Part shown: one piece after another, positions 16,108 to 26,300 of the stretch
Position numbering within the stretch: position 1 is the first letter of the stretch
Layout: each line of letters opens with the position of its first letter
DNA from: Bacillus solitudinis
GTDB lineage: Bacteria > Bacillota > Bacilli > Bacillales > Bacillaceae_D
Assembly: GCF_002797395.1 (NCBI RefSeq)
Contig: NZ_KZ454943.1
Span: forward strand, 1,471,768 to 1,535,767
Length of the DNA stretch: 64,000 bases
Reading direction: 5' to 3'
Translations under genes and position numbers: made by a program
Notes under the pieces: model-generated
The model's database searches: none
The model's input: the letters and a program-made list of their open reading frames with translations, nothing else
Told to the model about the DNA's origin: nothing

Positions 16108-17763
16108 TTACCAAGAATAGTAGTCTTCAATACCTTTGAAAATGGCTTCAGCTGCTCTTTCATTAAAATCAGCTTCTTTCATTTTCGCAGCATCGCCACT
16201 ATTTGTCATAAATCCGAGCTCAAGTAGCACACTCGGCATTTTCGATGAACGGATAACAGAGAAGCTAGCTTCTTTGACACCGCGATCCTTCATCTTCAAT
16301 GATTCAATAAGGCGCGTGTTAATTTTCGTAGCAAGATCCTTACTTTCATCACTAGAATACACATTGTTCCAAAATGTTTCTGTACCATTAGCTGATGTTG
16401 CTCCAGCAGCATTCGCATGAATGCTTACAAAAATTGCTGCATTTGCATTGTTTGCAATTTTAGAACGGTCACTTAGCTCAATGAAGCGGTCATCACTTCG
16501 TGTCATAAGCGGCTTAGCACCTGCAGCTAGTAACTTTTTCTCTACCAAAAGACCAACTGCTAGAACAACATCTTTTTCCTTCAATCCGTTGGAAACGGCT
16601 CCAGGGTCTTTCCCACCATGCCCAGGGTCAATGGCAATAACTAGATTTTTCAATCCGTCTTGACCAGGGTTACGAATAACTAAATAATCAATATGGGTAT
16701 AAGCCCATTTGCCTTGATATTTAATGAGTGCCCACTTACCCTCATACTCATAAATACTAACGGTGTCACCTTTTGCTAACTTTCCAACTGTCGTCGAGGT
16801 TGCACTTGCCTTCTCGCGGACATTAAGGGAAGTTGCTGTAACACGGCCTTCAGCAATAATCTTCTTTTCTGTCGAAGGTGGTGTAGGTGTTGGTGCCGGT
16901 GTTGGTGCCGGTGTTGGTGTAGATGGTACACCACTACTTGATGTCTTCGCTATGTAATCACGATAAACATACCCCGAACCTTGTTGGAACTTTATTTTCA
17001 ACCAGCTTCCTGTTTCTCCTAATACTTCAACCGCCGCTCCAAGTTGAAGACGACCCATTATCGTTCCATCCATTGCTGGTTTCGAACGTACATTTAATGT
17101 ATTACTCGTATTGACAACTTTTCCTTGATAAAGTACTTTCTCGGAATTTTCAACACGGAATTTTGGTTCAATTGCCCGAGCAACAAATGCCGAGAATTCT
17201 GCACGAGTTGCTGCTTTATTCGGTTCAAACGATCCTGACACTTCGATAATACCATTTGTTTCTAGTGCTGAGATTTGATTGATAGCCCAGAAATTACTAG
17301 TAACATCTGAAAATCCACTTGCAGAAACCCCCGTCAATCCAAATGAACGTGACAATACTGTTGCAACTTGCGCCTTACTAATCTTCTCACTTGGATGAAA
17401 GCGACCATCTCGCCCTTTAAAAATACCTAAACTTGCAGCTTGCTCAATTGCCCCAGACGCCCAATAATCAGTTGACACATCTGGAAATGTTGGACGAGTA
17501 ACCGTTTTACTACCTAGCCTAAGTGCGTTCGTCATTATGACCGCAGCTTGAGCCCTTGTTAAAGTAGCATTTGGTTTAAACGTACCATCAGAATAGCCAG
17601 TGGCAATTCTGTTATCGTTTAAAAAATTGATTTCATCGTGTCCCCATGTACCAGCTGGAACATCACTAAACGTTCCTTGCGCTGACACCTTGACTGAGTC
17701 TAAAGCTAGAATTGGAAGAAAGAGAATCACGACCAGCGATGTTAATATAACCTTTTTGAACAA
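16108..17763 (-). CDS. SLH-anchored N-acetylmuramoyl-L-alanine amidase
   Basis: 551 residues from a TTG with AGGAGGG upstream. Domains in order: signal peptide (1-29), three SLH domains (about 31-80, 92-145, 152-200), an SH3b domain (about 208-270), a Pro/Thr-rich linker, a second SH3b (about 305-362) and a C-terminal amidase_3 domain (about 372-548). Zinc-site blocks are visible: VIAIDPGHGGKDPGA, GLKEKDVVLAV, FVSIHANA and the catalytic-Glu block LLELGFMTN. It cleaves the amide between MurNAc and L-alanine in peptidoglycan. SLH domains would hold it on the pyruvylated polymer. The third SLH has TRAEF, the others TRAQ or SKAQ. Confidence 0.94.
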   Translation of the reverse strand: MFKKVILTSLVVILFLPILALDSVKVSAQGTFSDVPAGTWGHDEINFLNDNRIATGYSDGTFKPNATLTRAQAAVIMTNALRLGSKTVTRPTFPDVSTDYWASGAIEQAASLGIFKGRDGRFHPSEKISKAQVATVLSRSFGLTGVSASGFSDVTSNFWAINQISALETNGIIEVSGSFEPNKAATRAEFSAFVARAIEPKFRVENSEKVLYQGKVVNTSNTLNVRSKPAMDGTIMGRLQLGAAVEVLGETGSWLKIKFQQGSGYVYRDYIAKTSSSGVPSTPTPAPTPAPTPTPPSTEKKIIAEGRVTATSLNVREKASATSTTVGKLAKGDTVSIYEYEGKWALIKYQGKWAYTHIDYLVIRNPGQDGLKNLVIAIDPGHGGKDPGAVSNGLKEKDVVLAVGLLVEKKLLAAGAKPLMTRSDDRFIELSDRSKIANNANAAIFVSIHANAAGATSANGTETFWNNVYSSDESKDLATKINTRLIESLKMKDRGVKEASFSVIRSSKMPSVLLELGFMTNSGDAAKMKEADFNERAAEAIFKGIEDYYSW

Positions 17764-18079
17764 TCTAATGCCCTCCTACTGTCAAAAGTTTCTATTCTCT
17801 TTGTCATAGAATACCATGTATAAATATGTGAAACTATCTTTTTTAGAAATTTATCAAAAATAGTCATATTCACATAGATATCGTCGATGGATTAAAGGTA
17901 AATAAGACTTACAATCTTTCCAAAAACGTTTTATTTGGTAATTACATATCTTATATCGGATCATTACCAAGAAATTTCGAGTCATTCTACAAATTTTTGT
18001 AGATACGGGTCCTCTCTTTCCTTTTTATAATAAATCAGCTAAAATAAAACCATTGGATTGATAAATAAGGTGGGGAAAT
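17764..18079. other. Divergent intergenic region, nothing assigned
   Basis: About 315 AT-rich bases between the amidase and the TPR lipoprotein gene. It must contain both promoters; I found no convincing consensus pair, frame or RNA. Confidence 0.4.
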
Positions 18080-18913
18080 ATGAAACAAATAGTGAAGATA
18101 TTAATACTGATAACATGCATTACATGGTTAGTTGGTTGTTCGACCATGAATATGGAACGCAAGCTTGCAGCGGAAAATAAAATCGATACCGAAACCTATG
18201 GCTATGATGATGAAGAATTCATTTTCCAAGAAGCTGTTGTACAAGATTTAGCTACACGCTTCCGTTTAGAGGAATTAACGACGGAAAATGTTAATAGCAT
18301 TATGGAAGATGAAATTGAGGCTGGATATTATAATGAGGTCATTATTTACTTGCGTTATCTACTTGCCAATGAAGAGGAACAAGCTGCGATGTTTACAGAG
18401 CGTTACTATGAGGCGTTACTTGCCCATGTTCAGCAAGTTCAGGATCCGTCACCGCAACTTCTAGCAGATGCTATAGAATCTGCAAAAAGACAATATGAAC
18501 TTGATCCTACTCATCAACGAAATGCGGTTCATTATGCTTCATTGTTACTTCATACCAATGAGCAGATAGAAACTGGCATGCAGATATTATTTGACCTTGA
18601 AGAAGAGTTACTTACAAAGGAAGAAGATTTTAATAAGCAAACCATACAGGCGCTTGCACTTGCTTATATGATGGATGAGCAATATGAAGAAAGCATAGAA
18701 CACTATCTAACTCTCGCCTCTTTAGACCCTGAGGATGCACTAGTTTTTTACAACATCAGTTATGTTCTTGAACAAATGGGAGAATTCGATCAGGCCAATG
18801 ACTATTTATTAAAAGCCTACTCGCCAACAACTGAATTCCTTGAGACATATGGAACAGAGGCATTTGGCCTTTACCAAAGCTTCTTTTCAACAGCAACGAA
18901 AGAGTCTGAGTAA
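18080..18913 (+). CDS. TPR-repeat lipoprotein
   Basis: 277 residues. The N-terminus is a lipoprotein signal with lipobox WLVGC (Cys 20). The rest is acidic and helical, with tetratricopeptide-like repeats from about residue 85, best seen in IQALALAYMMDEQYEESIEH and ALVFYNISYVLEQMGEFDQA. Such repeats mediate protein contacts, so this is probably an outer-membrane-leaflet adaptor of unknown partner. GGTGGGG precedes the ATG. A perfect 18-bp hairpin follows the gene. Confidence 0.8.
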   Translation: MKQIVKILILITCITWLVGCSTMNMERKLAAENKIDTETYGYDDEEFIFQEAVVQDLATRFRLEELTTENVNSIMEDEIEAGYYNEVIIYLRYLLANEEEQAAMFTERYYEALLAHVQQVQDPSPQLLADAIESAKRQYELDPTHQRNAVHYASLLLHTNEQIETGMQILFDLEEELLTKEEDFNKQTIQALALAYMMDEQYEESIEHYLTLASLDPEDALVFYNISYVLEQMGEFDQANDYLLKAYSPTTEFLETYGTEAFGLYQSFFSTATKESE

Positions 18914-18917
18914 TGTT

Positions 18918-18966
18918 GAGGCCATTGAAAAAAGGTGCGATTTTCACCTTTTTTCAATGGCCTTTA
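18918..18966 (+). terminator. 18-bp perfect hairpin, copy 1 of a dispersed element
   Basis: 18920-18937 pairs without mismatch with 18945-18962 around a seven-base loop; both arms carry the GGCCATTG / CAATGGCC ends. It lies seven bases after the lipoprotein stop and can act as its terminator. A related but imperfect copy is at 48009-48055. Confidence 0.75.
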
Positions 18967-19081
18967 AGCAATTTTCGGAACAGTTGCTTTGTCCTAAGCT
19001 TACTATGAGTAAGTTTCACGTAGCAGGCACGCAATGTGTCGAGCCATTGCTACTGCCTCGAATCTGCTAAAAGGGACTTTT

Positions 19082-19112
19082 CCTAGCCTCGTAATTTCTA
19101 GGCTCTTTTTTT
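19082..19112 (+). terminator. Weak terminator-like hairpin
   Basis: A five- to six-base stem (AGCCT with AGGCT) followed by seven T residues. It lies between the TPR lipoprotein and the SLH gene, with no gene directly before it. Confidence 0.4.
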
Positions 19113-19203
19113 ATTTCTAGTAATCCATTTACTTATTTTCCGAATTTCATTAAGATGGATATATATGAAAATATTTGAAATTACATAGAGGAGGACGTAA
19201 GCG

Positions 19204-19938
19204 ATGAAACGAAAAACAAAAATTAGCGGAATAACAAGCATGGCTCTAGCTGCTTCACTTATTCTTGCTTCTCAGACATTTGCCGAGGGTACTGAATCAA
19301 CAATTGAAGCACCTGCAGTAGAAGACACAGTTGATGGAGGAGAAGAAAGTGAGGAGGAGGCTGGTGTACCAGAGAAAGCTGTCGAAGCAGTCCCTAGCCC
19401 ATACCAAGATGTTTCTCATAGTCACTTTGCCTATGATGCGATTGTTTATTTAACGGAACAAGGCTATGTATCTGGTACCGCTGATAATAGATTCAATCCT
19501 GATGAAGCTATCACTCGTGCCCAAGCAGCAAAAATTATTGTTGAGGCTCTAAATTTAAAAGCTTCTTCTTCTTACAACCTAAAGGCAACTGACGTACCAA
19601 GCAATCACTGGGCATACAATTACTTCCGTGCGCTTGAAAAAGAAGAAATTATGTCAGGTAACTCTGGTAAACTATCACCAAATGCCGATGTGACACGCGG
19701 ACAAATGGCTGCGATGCTTAACCGCGCATTTAATTATGCCCCTCCCGCTATATTTGCTCCGTTCAAAGACATTAATCGTTCCTTCTGGGCGTACAACGAT
19801 ATTAACACTTTAGCAGCGAATGGTGTAACAACCCAGGTTGGTCAAGCCTTTCGTCCAAATGAAGTCACAACAAGAGCTCAGTTCTCACTCTTTATTGCTC
19901 GCAGCTTAGACGATCGTTTTAAAGAGTATAGTTTTTAG
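19204..19938 (+). CDS. Small SLH-domain surface protein with acidic linker
   Basis: 244 residues: signal peptide (1-28, ending SQTFAEG), a strongly acidic linker (about 30-60, including VDGGEESEEEAGVPEKA), then three SLH domains (about 68-118, 130-175, 185-238) with NPDEAITRAQ, SPNADVTRGQ and RPNEVTTRAQF. There is no other domain, so it is essentially a wall-polymer binding module with a charged tail. It could coat or cap the polymer or recruit a partner. AGGAGGACG precedes the ATG. The last SLH is close to that of the lipoprotein at 7980-8726. Confidence 0.87.
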   Translation: MKRKTKISGITSMALAASLILASQTFAEGTESTIEAPAVEDTVDGGEESEEEAGVPEKAVEAVPSPYQDVSHSHFAYDAIVYLTEQGYVSGTADNRFNPDEAITRAQAAKIIVEALNLKASSSYNLKATDVPSNHWAYNYFRALEKEEIMSGNSGKLSPNADVTRGQMAAMLNRAFNYAPPAIFAPFKDINRSFWAYNDINTLAANGVTTQVGQAFRPNEVTTRAQFSLFIARSLDDRFKEYSF

Positions 19939-19945
19939 GTTTCAC

Positions 19946-19975
19946 AAAAGGGTGTCCGAATAGGGACACCCTTTT
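19946..19975 (+). terminator. Intrinsic terminator of the small SLH gene
   Basis: AAAAGGGTGTCC (19946-19957) pairs with GGACACCCTTTT (19964-19975), right after the stop codon. The flanking A and T runs allow use in either direction. Confidence 0.8.
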
Positions 19976-20011
19976 CTATTCATTTATTAACTAAAATTAC
20001 CGTAAGAGTTG

Positions 20012-21322
20012 TTACTGGTTTACTACTTCTTTTTTCTGATTGGATTGAGCGACAGTAATCCCTGTTGTTTCTTGAAAATCATAAAGACTTGATGGAATAT
20101 CAGCAAAGCGTTCCAACTCGTTATAAGCCGGGATCCCATGATAAGCCATATCCAATCCTTCTTCTTCCTCTCGAGCCGATGCCCGTAACCCAACGAGCAT
20201 TTGTGCTACTTTGGCAATAGCCAGACCACCGACCAAGCCCCACCCAGCAATCGTAAGCGCACCTAATACTTGCACACCTAGTAACGAAAAGCTTCCCGTT
20301 GTAAACAAGCCAGCATTTGTATGAAATAAGCCAACCGCAATTGTTCCAAATACTCCATTTAATCCGTGAACAGAAACCGCTCCAACAGGGTCGTCAATTT
20401 TCAGTCCATCAATTAACAATGTTCCGTAAACCACAATGCCCCCACCTATTGCACCGATTAAAATGGCACTCCACGTATCAACAAACGCACAACCTGCTGT
20501 AATCGCGACTAAGCCCGAAAGAACACCATTGATTGTCATACTCGGATCCGCTTTTTGATATTTGAACATGGTTAGTAGCAAAGCCACAGATCCACCACTT
20601 GCAGCAGCCATCATTGTGTTTAAAGCAATTAACGCTAGGGATCCATCAGAAGCATCCAACGTACTTCCCGCATTAAAGCCAAACCAACCAAACCACAAAA
20701 TAAAAGTACCCGCAGACGCAAGCGGAATATTACTTGGTGCAAACACATTCGCACTACCGTCAGAATTAAAACGCCCTCTACGTGGACCAAGTACCCAAGC
20801 CATTGCAAGTGCAGCAAATCCACCCATTCCATGAATGACAGAAGATCCTGCAAAGTCGAGCATTCCTAGTTGAGCCAACCACCCATTCTCACTCCAGACC
20901 CAGTGACCAGATAACGGATAGACAATTAATGTGATGAGAGCAGCTGTAATAATATAAGCTTTGAAGTTCATTCGCTCCGCCACTGCTCCAGAAATAATTG
21001 AAATGCAAGCAACTGCAAATCCCGTTTGAAACAAAATAAACGCCTCATTTGGAAGAGCGAGACCTAACTCAATATTACTAGGTGTTCCAAATAAGCTTGT
21101 CCCAATAAAACCGAATGCGTCTTCCCCAAACATGATACCGAACCCAATTAACCAAAAGGCTAAAGCTCCAATTGTTAAATCAACAAAAACTTTCATCGTT
21201 ATATTTACAGCATTTTTCGTTCGCACGAGTCCAGCCTCTAGCAAACTAAAACCACCCTCCATAAATAAAACCATTGCTGCGGCAATTACAATCCAAACGG
21301 TATTCAAATAGATTAATTCCAT
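20012..21322 (-). CDS. amt: Ammonium transporter (Amt family)
   Basis: 436 residues with about eleven membrane segments. Family hallmarks are FMEGGFSLLEAGLVRTKN, FAGSSVIHGMGGFAALAMAW with its pore-region residues, FILWFGWFGFNAGS and DPVGAVSVHGLNGVFGTIAV, which carry the twin pore histidines. It moves ammonium across the membrane and is closed by GlnK binding. It lies eight bases after glnK in the same operon. The C-terminal tail past residue 390 is cytoplasmic and would contact GlnK. Confidence 0.95.
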   Translation of the reverse strand: MELIYLNTVWIVIAAAMVLFMEGGFSLLEAGLVRTKNAVNITMKVFVDLTIGALAFWLIGFGIMFGEDAFGFIGTSLFGTPSNIELGLALPNEAFILFQTGFAVACISIISGAVAERMNFKAYIITAALITLIVYPLSGHWVWSENGWLAQLGMLDFAGSSVIHGMGGFAALAMAWVLGPRRGRFNSDGSANVFAPSNIPLASAGTFILWFGWFGFNAGSTLDASDGSLALIALNTMMAAASGGSVALLLTMFKYQKADPSMTINGVLSGLVAITAGCAFVDTWSAILIGAIGGGIVVYGTLLIDGLKIDDPVGAVSVHGLNGVFGTIAVGLFHTNAGLFTTGSFSLLGVQVLGALTIAGWGLVGGLAIAKVAQMLVGLRASAREEEEGLDMAYHGIPAYNELERFADIPSSLYDFQETTGITVAQSNQKKEVVNQ

Positions 21323-21330
21323 ATCAATGT

Positions 21331-21690
21331 CTACTCCTTTCCTCTAATTAAATCGTCAACAGTAGTATCCGGCTCACCTGTACGAATATTAAAGGCTTCT
21401 AAAATCGGATAGACATAGATTTTCCCGTCACCGTTTTCACCTGTTTGTGCAGCTCGCGTAATGGTCTCAATCGTGGCATCTACCATGAAATCAGATAAAA
21501 CAATTTCTAATTTCACTTTAGGATGTAACGTCACTTTATAATTTTGACCACGATACACACCTTTTCCATCTGCCTCTTGGCCACGACCAACCACCTGACT
21601 CACAGTAAATCCAGTAATCCCTCTATCCTTTAATTGCTTGATCGTCTCTGTTAATTTTTGTGGACGAATTATTGCCTCTATTTTTTTCAC
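21331..21690 (-). CDS. glnK: PII nitrogen regulatory protein GlnK
   Basis: 119 residues, slightly longer than the usual 112. It has the PII start MKKIEAIIRPQKLTETIKQL, the T-loop GKGVYRGQNYKVTLHPKVKL with a tyrosine at the uridylylation position, and the B-loop region TGENGDGKIYVYPILEAFNI. PII trimers sense ATP, ADP and 2-oxoglutarate and gate the ammonium channel encoded directly downstream. In B. subtilis the homologous pair is ordered nrgA-nrgB; here the PII gene comes first. Confidence 0.95.
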   Translation of the reverse strand: MKKIEAIIRPQKLTETIKQLKDRGITGFTVSQVVGRGQEADGKGVYRGQNYKVTLHPKVKLEIVLSDFMVDATIETITRAAQTGENGDGKIYVYPILEAFNIRTGEPDTTVDDLIRGKE

Positions 21691-21722
21691 GATAGTAACC
21701 TCACTTAAAGTTAAATGTTATA

Positions 21723-21775
21723 TGTCAGCTTTCCTCACATGAGGTTAATTATAGTCCTCTTTTATAAACTGTCAA
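21723..21775 (-). promoter_or_regulatory. glnK-amt promoter with GlnR/TnrA-type box
   Basis: On the minus strand TTGACA (21775-21770) and TATAAT (21753-21748) are 16 bases apart, a consensus sigma-A promoter. Eight bases after the -10 is TGTGAGGAAAGCTGACA (21739-21723), which fits the TGTNA-N7-TNACA GlnR/TnrA consensus exactly. A site overlapping the start of transcription suggests repression, as by GlnR under nitrogen excess, rather than TnrA activation. Confidence 0.7.
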
Positions 21776-21803
21776 TCTTTTTTTGGAAAAGGTATCTATC
21801 CCT

Positions 21804-21851
21804 AAACAAAAAAAGATGTTTCAAAAGGTTAATACCTTTTGAAACATCTTT
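21804..21851 (-). terminator. Intrinsic terminator of the SLH transglycosylase gene
   Basis: AAAGATGTTTCAAAAGGT (21812-21829) pairs perfectly with 21834-21851. On the minus strand it is followed by a T-run (A-run 21807-21814). It lies about 40 bases after the gene at 21890-23332. Confidence 0.85.
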
Positions 21852-21889
21852 GCTCAAACACTAGTAAACAAGTTGCATCCTTGTTCTCT

Positions 21890-23332
21890 TTAATTTTCAA
21901 ATAAAAGCTCATCTACCCGATTTAAAAAGAGGGCAAATTGACCGCGGCGAATCGCTTCATTCGGACGAAATGCATCTTCAACTCTCGTTACACCATTAAA
22001 TGCAAGACGATTGATTACATCATAGCTTTCAAAGCTCTCGTCAATATCCGTAAAACGGGTTTTCTCCGTTGGCTCTTCAAACCGATCGCCATAGACACGA
22101 TTTAGCACAATCGCCATTTGCGAGCGACGAAATGCGTCACGAGGACGAATTTTGCCATCAGCATATGGTGTTAACAACCCATGAGCCTCAGCAATTTGGA
22201 TCGCGGAATGATCACCATGATCAGTCGCCTTAACTTTATAGCCAGAAGGCATCGTTAAGCCGAGTTCATTTACGAGGATAACTGCCGCATGCAGACGTTG
22301 CAACGGACGATTTGTGCCAAATCTACCATCAGCATAACCATTTAACGCATTACGAGATTCAAGCAATGCCACAGCTTCTCTCATTTCATGATTGCTCGAG
22401 GAAATATCAGGAAAAATCGAAATTTCCCCTTTTCGTAAATACGATGAAGCAATAAAGCCTGTCTCGTTTGTATCTAAGCGTTTCACTTCAAAGAAGGCAA
22501 AGTGATGATCAGGATTATTATCATACAGTGGCCCACTCACTATTTCTAGTGGATAAGCGTGAGGAATCGTCGTCCGAGTAGATGACGTATTCGGTTCACT
22601 TCGTAAATTAATCGCTGCTCGACTCGGGTTAAACGTAAACACTCGTTGCCCCGGTTTAAAAGTTAGAGTGGTCTCTGTCATTAAACGTTCATGAAATGGA
22701 ACAACACGCTGAGACTCATCGAATCTCATAATATTACCATTCTCATTATAGCTAACAGCAAAACTGCTTGGAGGATTTGTTTTTAGCAGGCTGCGACTTT
22801 CAATAATTTGATAGACTCTGTCTTGATACGTGCTTGCAGAACGCGCTGGATCATTACGTTGCTCCAAGCCATTATAGGCCATTACAGCAAAATACCAATC
22901 TTCTAGAGAAGAATTCATCGATCCTGTACTAAAAGCAGGAATGCGATTTCCGGACCAAAGCTTCTTTTCTATTAATTGTTCAATCCCAATTTCAATATTA
23001 TAAGCCATATCATTGCTCAAGCGCTGGACATCAATGCCCTTTTGCTCAATTTCAGCTGCATTCATGGTTACCTGCATAATCCCAATGCCACCGTCTTCAT
23101 TTGCGTTCATAATCGGCTTGCCGTTGTCATCAAACTGGCGCATGCCTGTTTCCTGATAAGCGATTGCTTTAACAATCTCAGCCGGTACCCCCTTCTTTAA
23201 GGAGAGCTCTGTTATTAAAGCCTTTCGGTCTTGAACGGTGCCGTTGTCTCCTGCTGAAACAAGTGCCGGCGAGAAAAGAAATAACGCGATGATCGTAAGA
23301 ACGATCTTCATTGAAACCTTCACATTCTTCAT
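21890..23332 (-). CDS. SLH-anchored lytic transglycosylase-like protein
   Basis: 480 residues: signal peptide (to about 27), an SLT-type lysozyme-fold domain (about 35-175) with AIAYQETGMRQFDDNGKP and EDGGIGIMQVTMNA, a bacterial SH3-like segment (about 225-300, AINLRSEPNTSST) and three SLH domains (about 308-352, 370-412, 430-475) ending RPNEAIRRGQFALFLNRV. The glutamate of QETG is in the catalytic position of family-23-type transglycosylases. It would cleave glycan strands and stay on the wall polymer. The start is uncertain: the ATG at 23332 sits almost on its AAAGG; a GTG nine bases later or ATG 21 bases later fit spacing better. Confidence 0.87.
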   Translation of the reverse strand: MKNVKVSMKIVLTIIALFLFSPALVSAGDNGTVQDRKALITELSLKKGVPAEIVKAIAYQETGMRQFDDNGKPIMNANEDGGIGIMQVTMNAAEIEQKGIDVQRLSNDMAYNIEIGIEQLIEKKLWSGNRIPAFSTGSMNSSLEDWYFAVMAYNGLEQRNDPARSASTYQDRVYQIIESRSLLKTNPPSSFAVSYNENGNIMRFDESQRVVPFHERLMTETTLTFKPGQRVFTFNPSRAAINLRSEPNTSSTRTTIPHAYPLEIVSGPLYDNNPDHHFAFFEVKRLDTNETGFIASSYLRKGEISIFPDISSSNHEMREAVALLESRNALNGYADGRFGTNRPLQRLHAAVILVNELGLTMPSGYKVKATDHGDHSAIQIAEAHGLLTPYADGKIRPRDAFRRSQMAIVLNRVYGDRFEEPTEKTRFTDIDESFESYDVINRLAFNGVTRVEDAFRPNEAIRRGQFALFLNRVDELLFEN

Positions 23333-23391
23333 CCTTTCGTTGTCATCGAAGTAAGAAAGAGTCTAGTATATCATACTAGACTCCCAATTTG

Positions 23392-26300
23392 TTATTTTGA
23401 TAGAACATCAACCGTCACATGATAAGGACGAATGCTTGGATTTCCTTCAATATCTTTGACACCAAGATAATACGATCCTTTTTCAAGTGTCGTTAAAATA
23501 ACCTCTGAATCTCCTTGAGAATGGACTTTTGATTGTCTAATAACTTTACCATCTTTGTTGTACAGAGTTAATTCCCCGTCAATATCAAGTGGTACATCAA
23601 AGGTCACTTTCACTTCTGACTTTTCCTCTAGCTTAAATGAATAGTAGCCTGTATCTCCACCTTGGATACCAGCCTTTAAATAACCTGTTGTGGACCATCT
23701 ATTCGCGCCATTCGCAACAAGCTTCTCTGCTTGTTCAGCTATTGGCTTTGTTGACTTTGTTCCTTGCTGTGCAGGTGCCACCGTCATACGGTAAGGTGTT
23801 AACGACGGATCCGCTATCCAGTTTTCTAAAATAATGAAATAACCTTTTCCTTTTTTTACTTTAAACGAACCATATTCATCTTCATCATCCCAGCCGCGGT
23901 CGAACATATAAGATGGACTTTCCATGTTAACTTCACCTTTTCCATCTACATCCTCGATCACAACGACTAGTGGATCAATCGTTTTGTACAATTCATCTGA
24001 AACGCCACGTTGCTTATGACGATTCCCTGTTAATACTTCAACATAAAATCCTAACACTTCATCTTTATCCGCCTCAAAATAAAACATATCCACATCACCA
24101 GTTAACGCAAAGTTACCAGTAAACGCATAGTCTGGTAGAGCCTTCGTCTTTTTTGGTGAGTTGTTTGATTCATAAGCATCAGACGGATTTTCAATTAATG
24201 GTTTTGAGGTGATTGTGTATTCATTTAATGAAGGTTGATAATAACGATTTGAAACGTAGAAAATATACGTTTCACCGCCCTCAAGTCCGACGGTAAAGTT
24301 GTTATCTTTAATCTCTCCATAATATCCCCAATAAGAGTCTGTTAGGTATTGGAATCGATTCTCTTCTTCATTGTATTTAAACACTTCCATAATCGGTGTA
24401 GCTGTTTGTGCGTCTGTCCAACTAAATTCGTAGATCCCGTCTTGCTCTGGGGTAACTTTCATTAAATCTACATCATAGCTATATTGGAAATAAGCTGATA
24501 GTTCATCGCCAACTTCATACGGCATTGCCATCTCTAGAATCTCTTCTGGGTCGATCCCATTATCATAATAGAACATATCATTATATAACCAATCAAGAAC
24601 TTGCTTCGACATTTGCTGCTTCTTTAAGAAACTTGGAATATCCGTGGGCTCTGCTGGCACTTCAACTTCTTCACTATACTCACCGGTTTCAGGATACATG
24701 CCTCCATCCATCGGATACATGTCCTCATCTTGCGGTACTTCTCCTGATGCGATGCTGATTTCATATGGAACATGAGAGGATTTCGCTTTCATCTCTTCAT
24801 AATACGGATCATACATCATGAAAAATGGATCATAATAATAATCAGGCTGACCTGTTACTTCAACTACATATTCTTGGCCTGGCATCGCTTCAAAGGAGAG
24901 CGTTTCGCCTTCACCGACTCCTTTAAAGTTAGAGGATTGGAACGGCCATGGCTCCATATTCATTATTTCCTCTAAATACTCTTCTGGAATCCCTTCAAGC
25001 ATTTCGTCTGTTAACACTTGGTCAAATTCTTCAGCAAAGTAAACTAGAAGAGACGGGTCAACTCCCGGGATTCCCGAAACATTGACTTCAACAATTTGTG
25101 GCTCTTCCACAGTAAAGCGGAAATAATCACTATCCCCCTCCAGATCAGCTACGTACAATGGATCCTCTGATTCAAACGGGAGCCCCTCAATATAGTGTGG
25201 GTTTTCTTTATTATTTCCATCATCTAAGTAATTTTCATATTTTGCTAGAGATAAGTTAAAGATCGACGATCCGTCTTCTTTATACTTGTTATAAGCATCT
25301 TTCACACCAATAACAATCGTTCCGGCTTCGTCAGCCTCAAATAAATAACCCTCTGTCTTACCGTCAATCACATCATTGACTTTAAACGTATCACTAGGAG
25401 TTTGTTCCCCTAAACGATAATAATGAATGACTGCTTTATAGTCGAACGGATCTGTCCCGTCAAGAAGAAGCTGAACGAGCTCACCTTTTTGGACATTAAC
25501 AGACCACCAATGTGTTTCACCTGGTAATTCAATTGTTCCTGATGTATCAAAGCCTTTTTCGCCAAGTTCAACATATTCTGCTTTTGACACTAAATCTGCT
25601 TTATCAACGATTGGTAAATCAGGAATCGAAGACACATCAAATTTAAGTGCAGCAACCGCGTCGATGAGACCGAAGCCATACTTCGTATCAAAACCAGGTG
25701 TACCTAAATCTTTTGCAGATTGCTGCAAGACATACATTACTTCAACCGGCGTTAAATCAGGATGCTTTGACAAAAGAAGCGAAGCAACCCCTGCGACGAT
25801 TGGTGAAGACATCGACGTTCCTGAATAACGATTATAAGAAGAGCCTTTGTAAGGTAAAAAGTCTGAGCTATACACTTCAAAACCTGGCGCAACAACATCA
25901 ATAGAAGGTCCATAGTTAGAGAAGAAAGCAAGCTCATTGTTTTCATCCGTTGCTCCTACACTTATAACACCGTCATATCCTGCTGGGAAACTAGGGTAAT
26001 CACTCATACCATTGTTACCGGCTGCTGCAACGATTGTAATACCCGCTTCTAGTGCTTTATCAACAGCCTCTTCCATCACCTTTGTTCCAGGTCCACCTAA
26101 GCTTAAATTAATAATATCAACCTTCTGCTCAACAGCGATCATTAGTGCCTCGGCAATCGCATAATCTGATGTTCCCCAGCCACCATTAAACACGTCAATC
26201 GAAACAATATCTGCATTCGGGTTAACCCCCATTCCGCCTGCACCATTTTCAGCCTCTGCAGCAACTAAGCCTGCAACATGTGTCCCGTGGCTATCCTTTG

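Noticed and set aside
16860-16920. Short imperfect GGTGTTGGTGCC repeats
   Set aside because: They encode the Pro/Thr/Ala linker of the SLH amidase and need no separate explanation.
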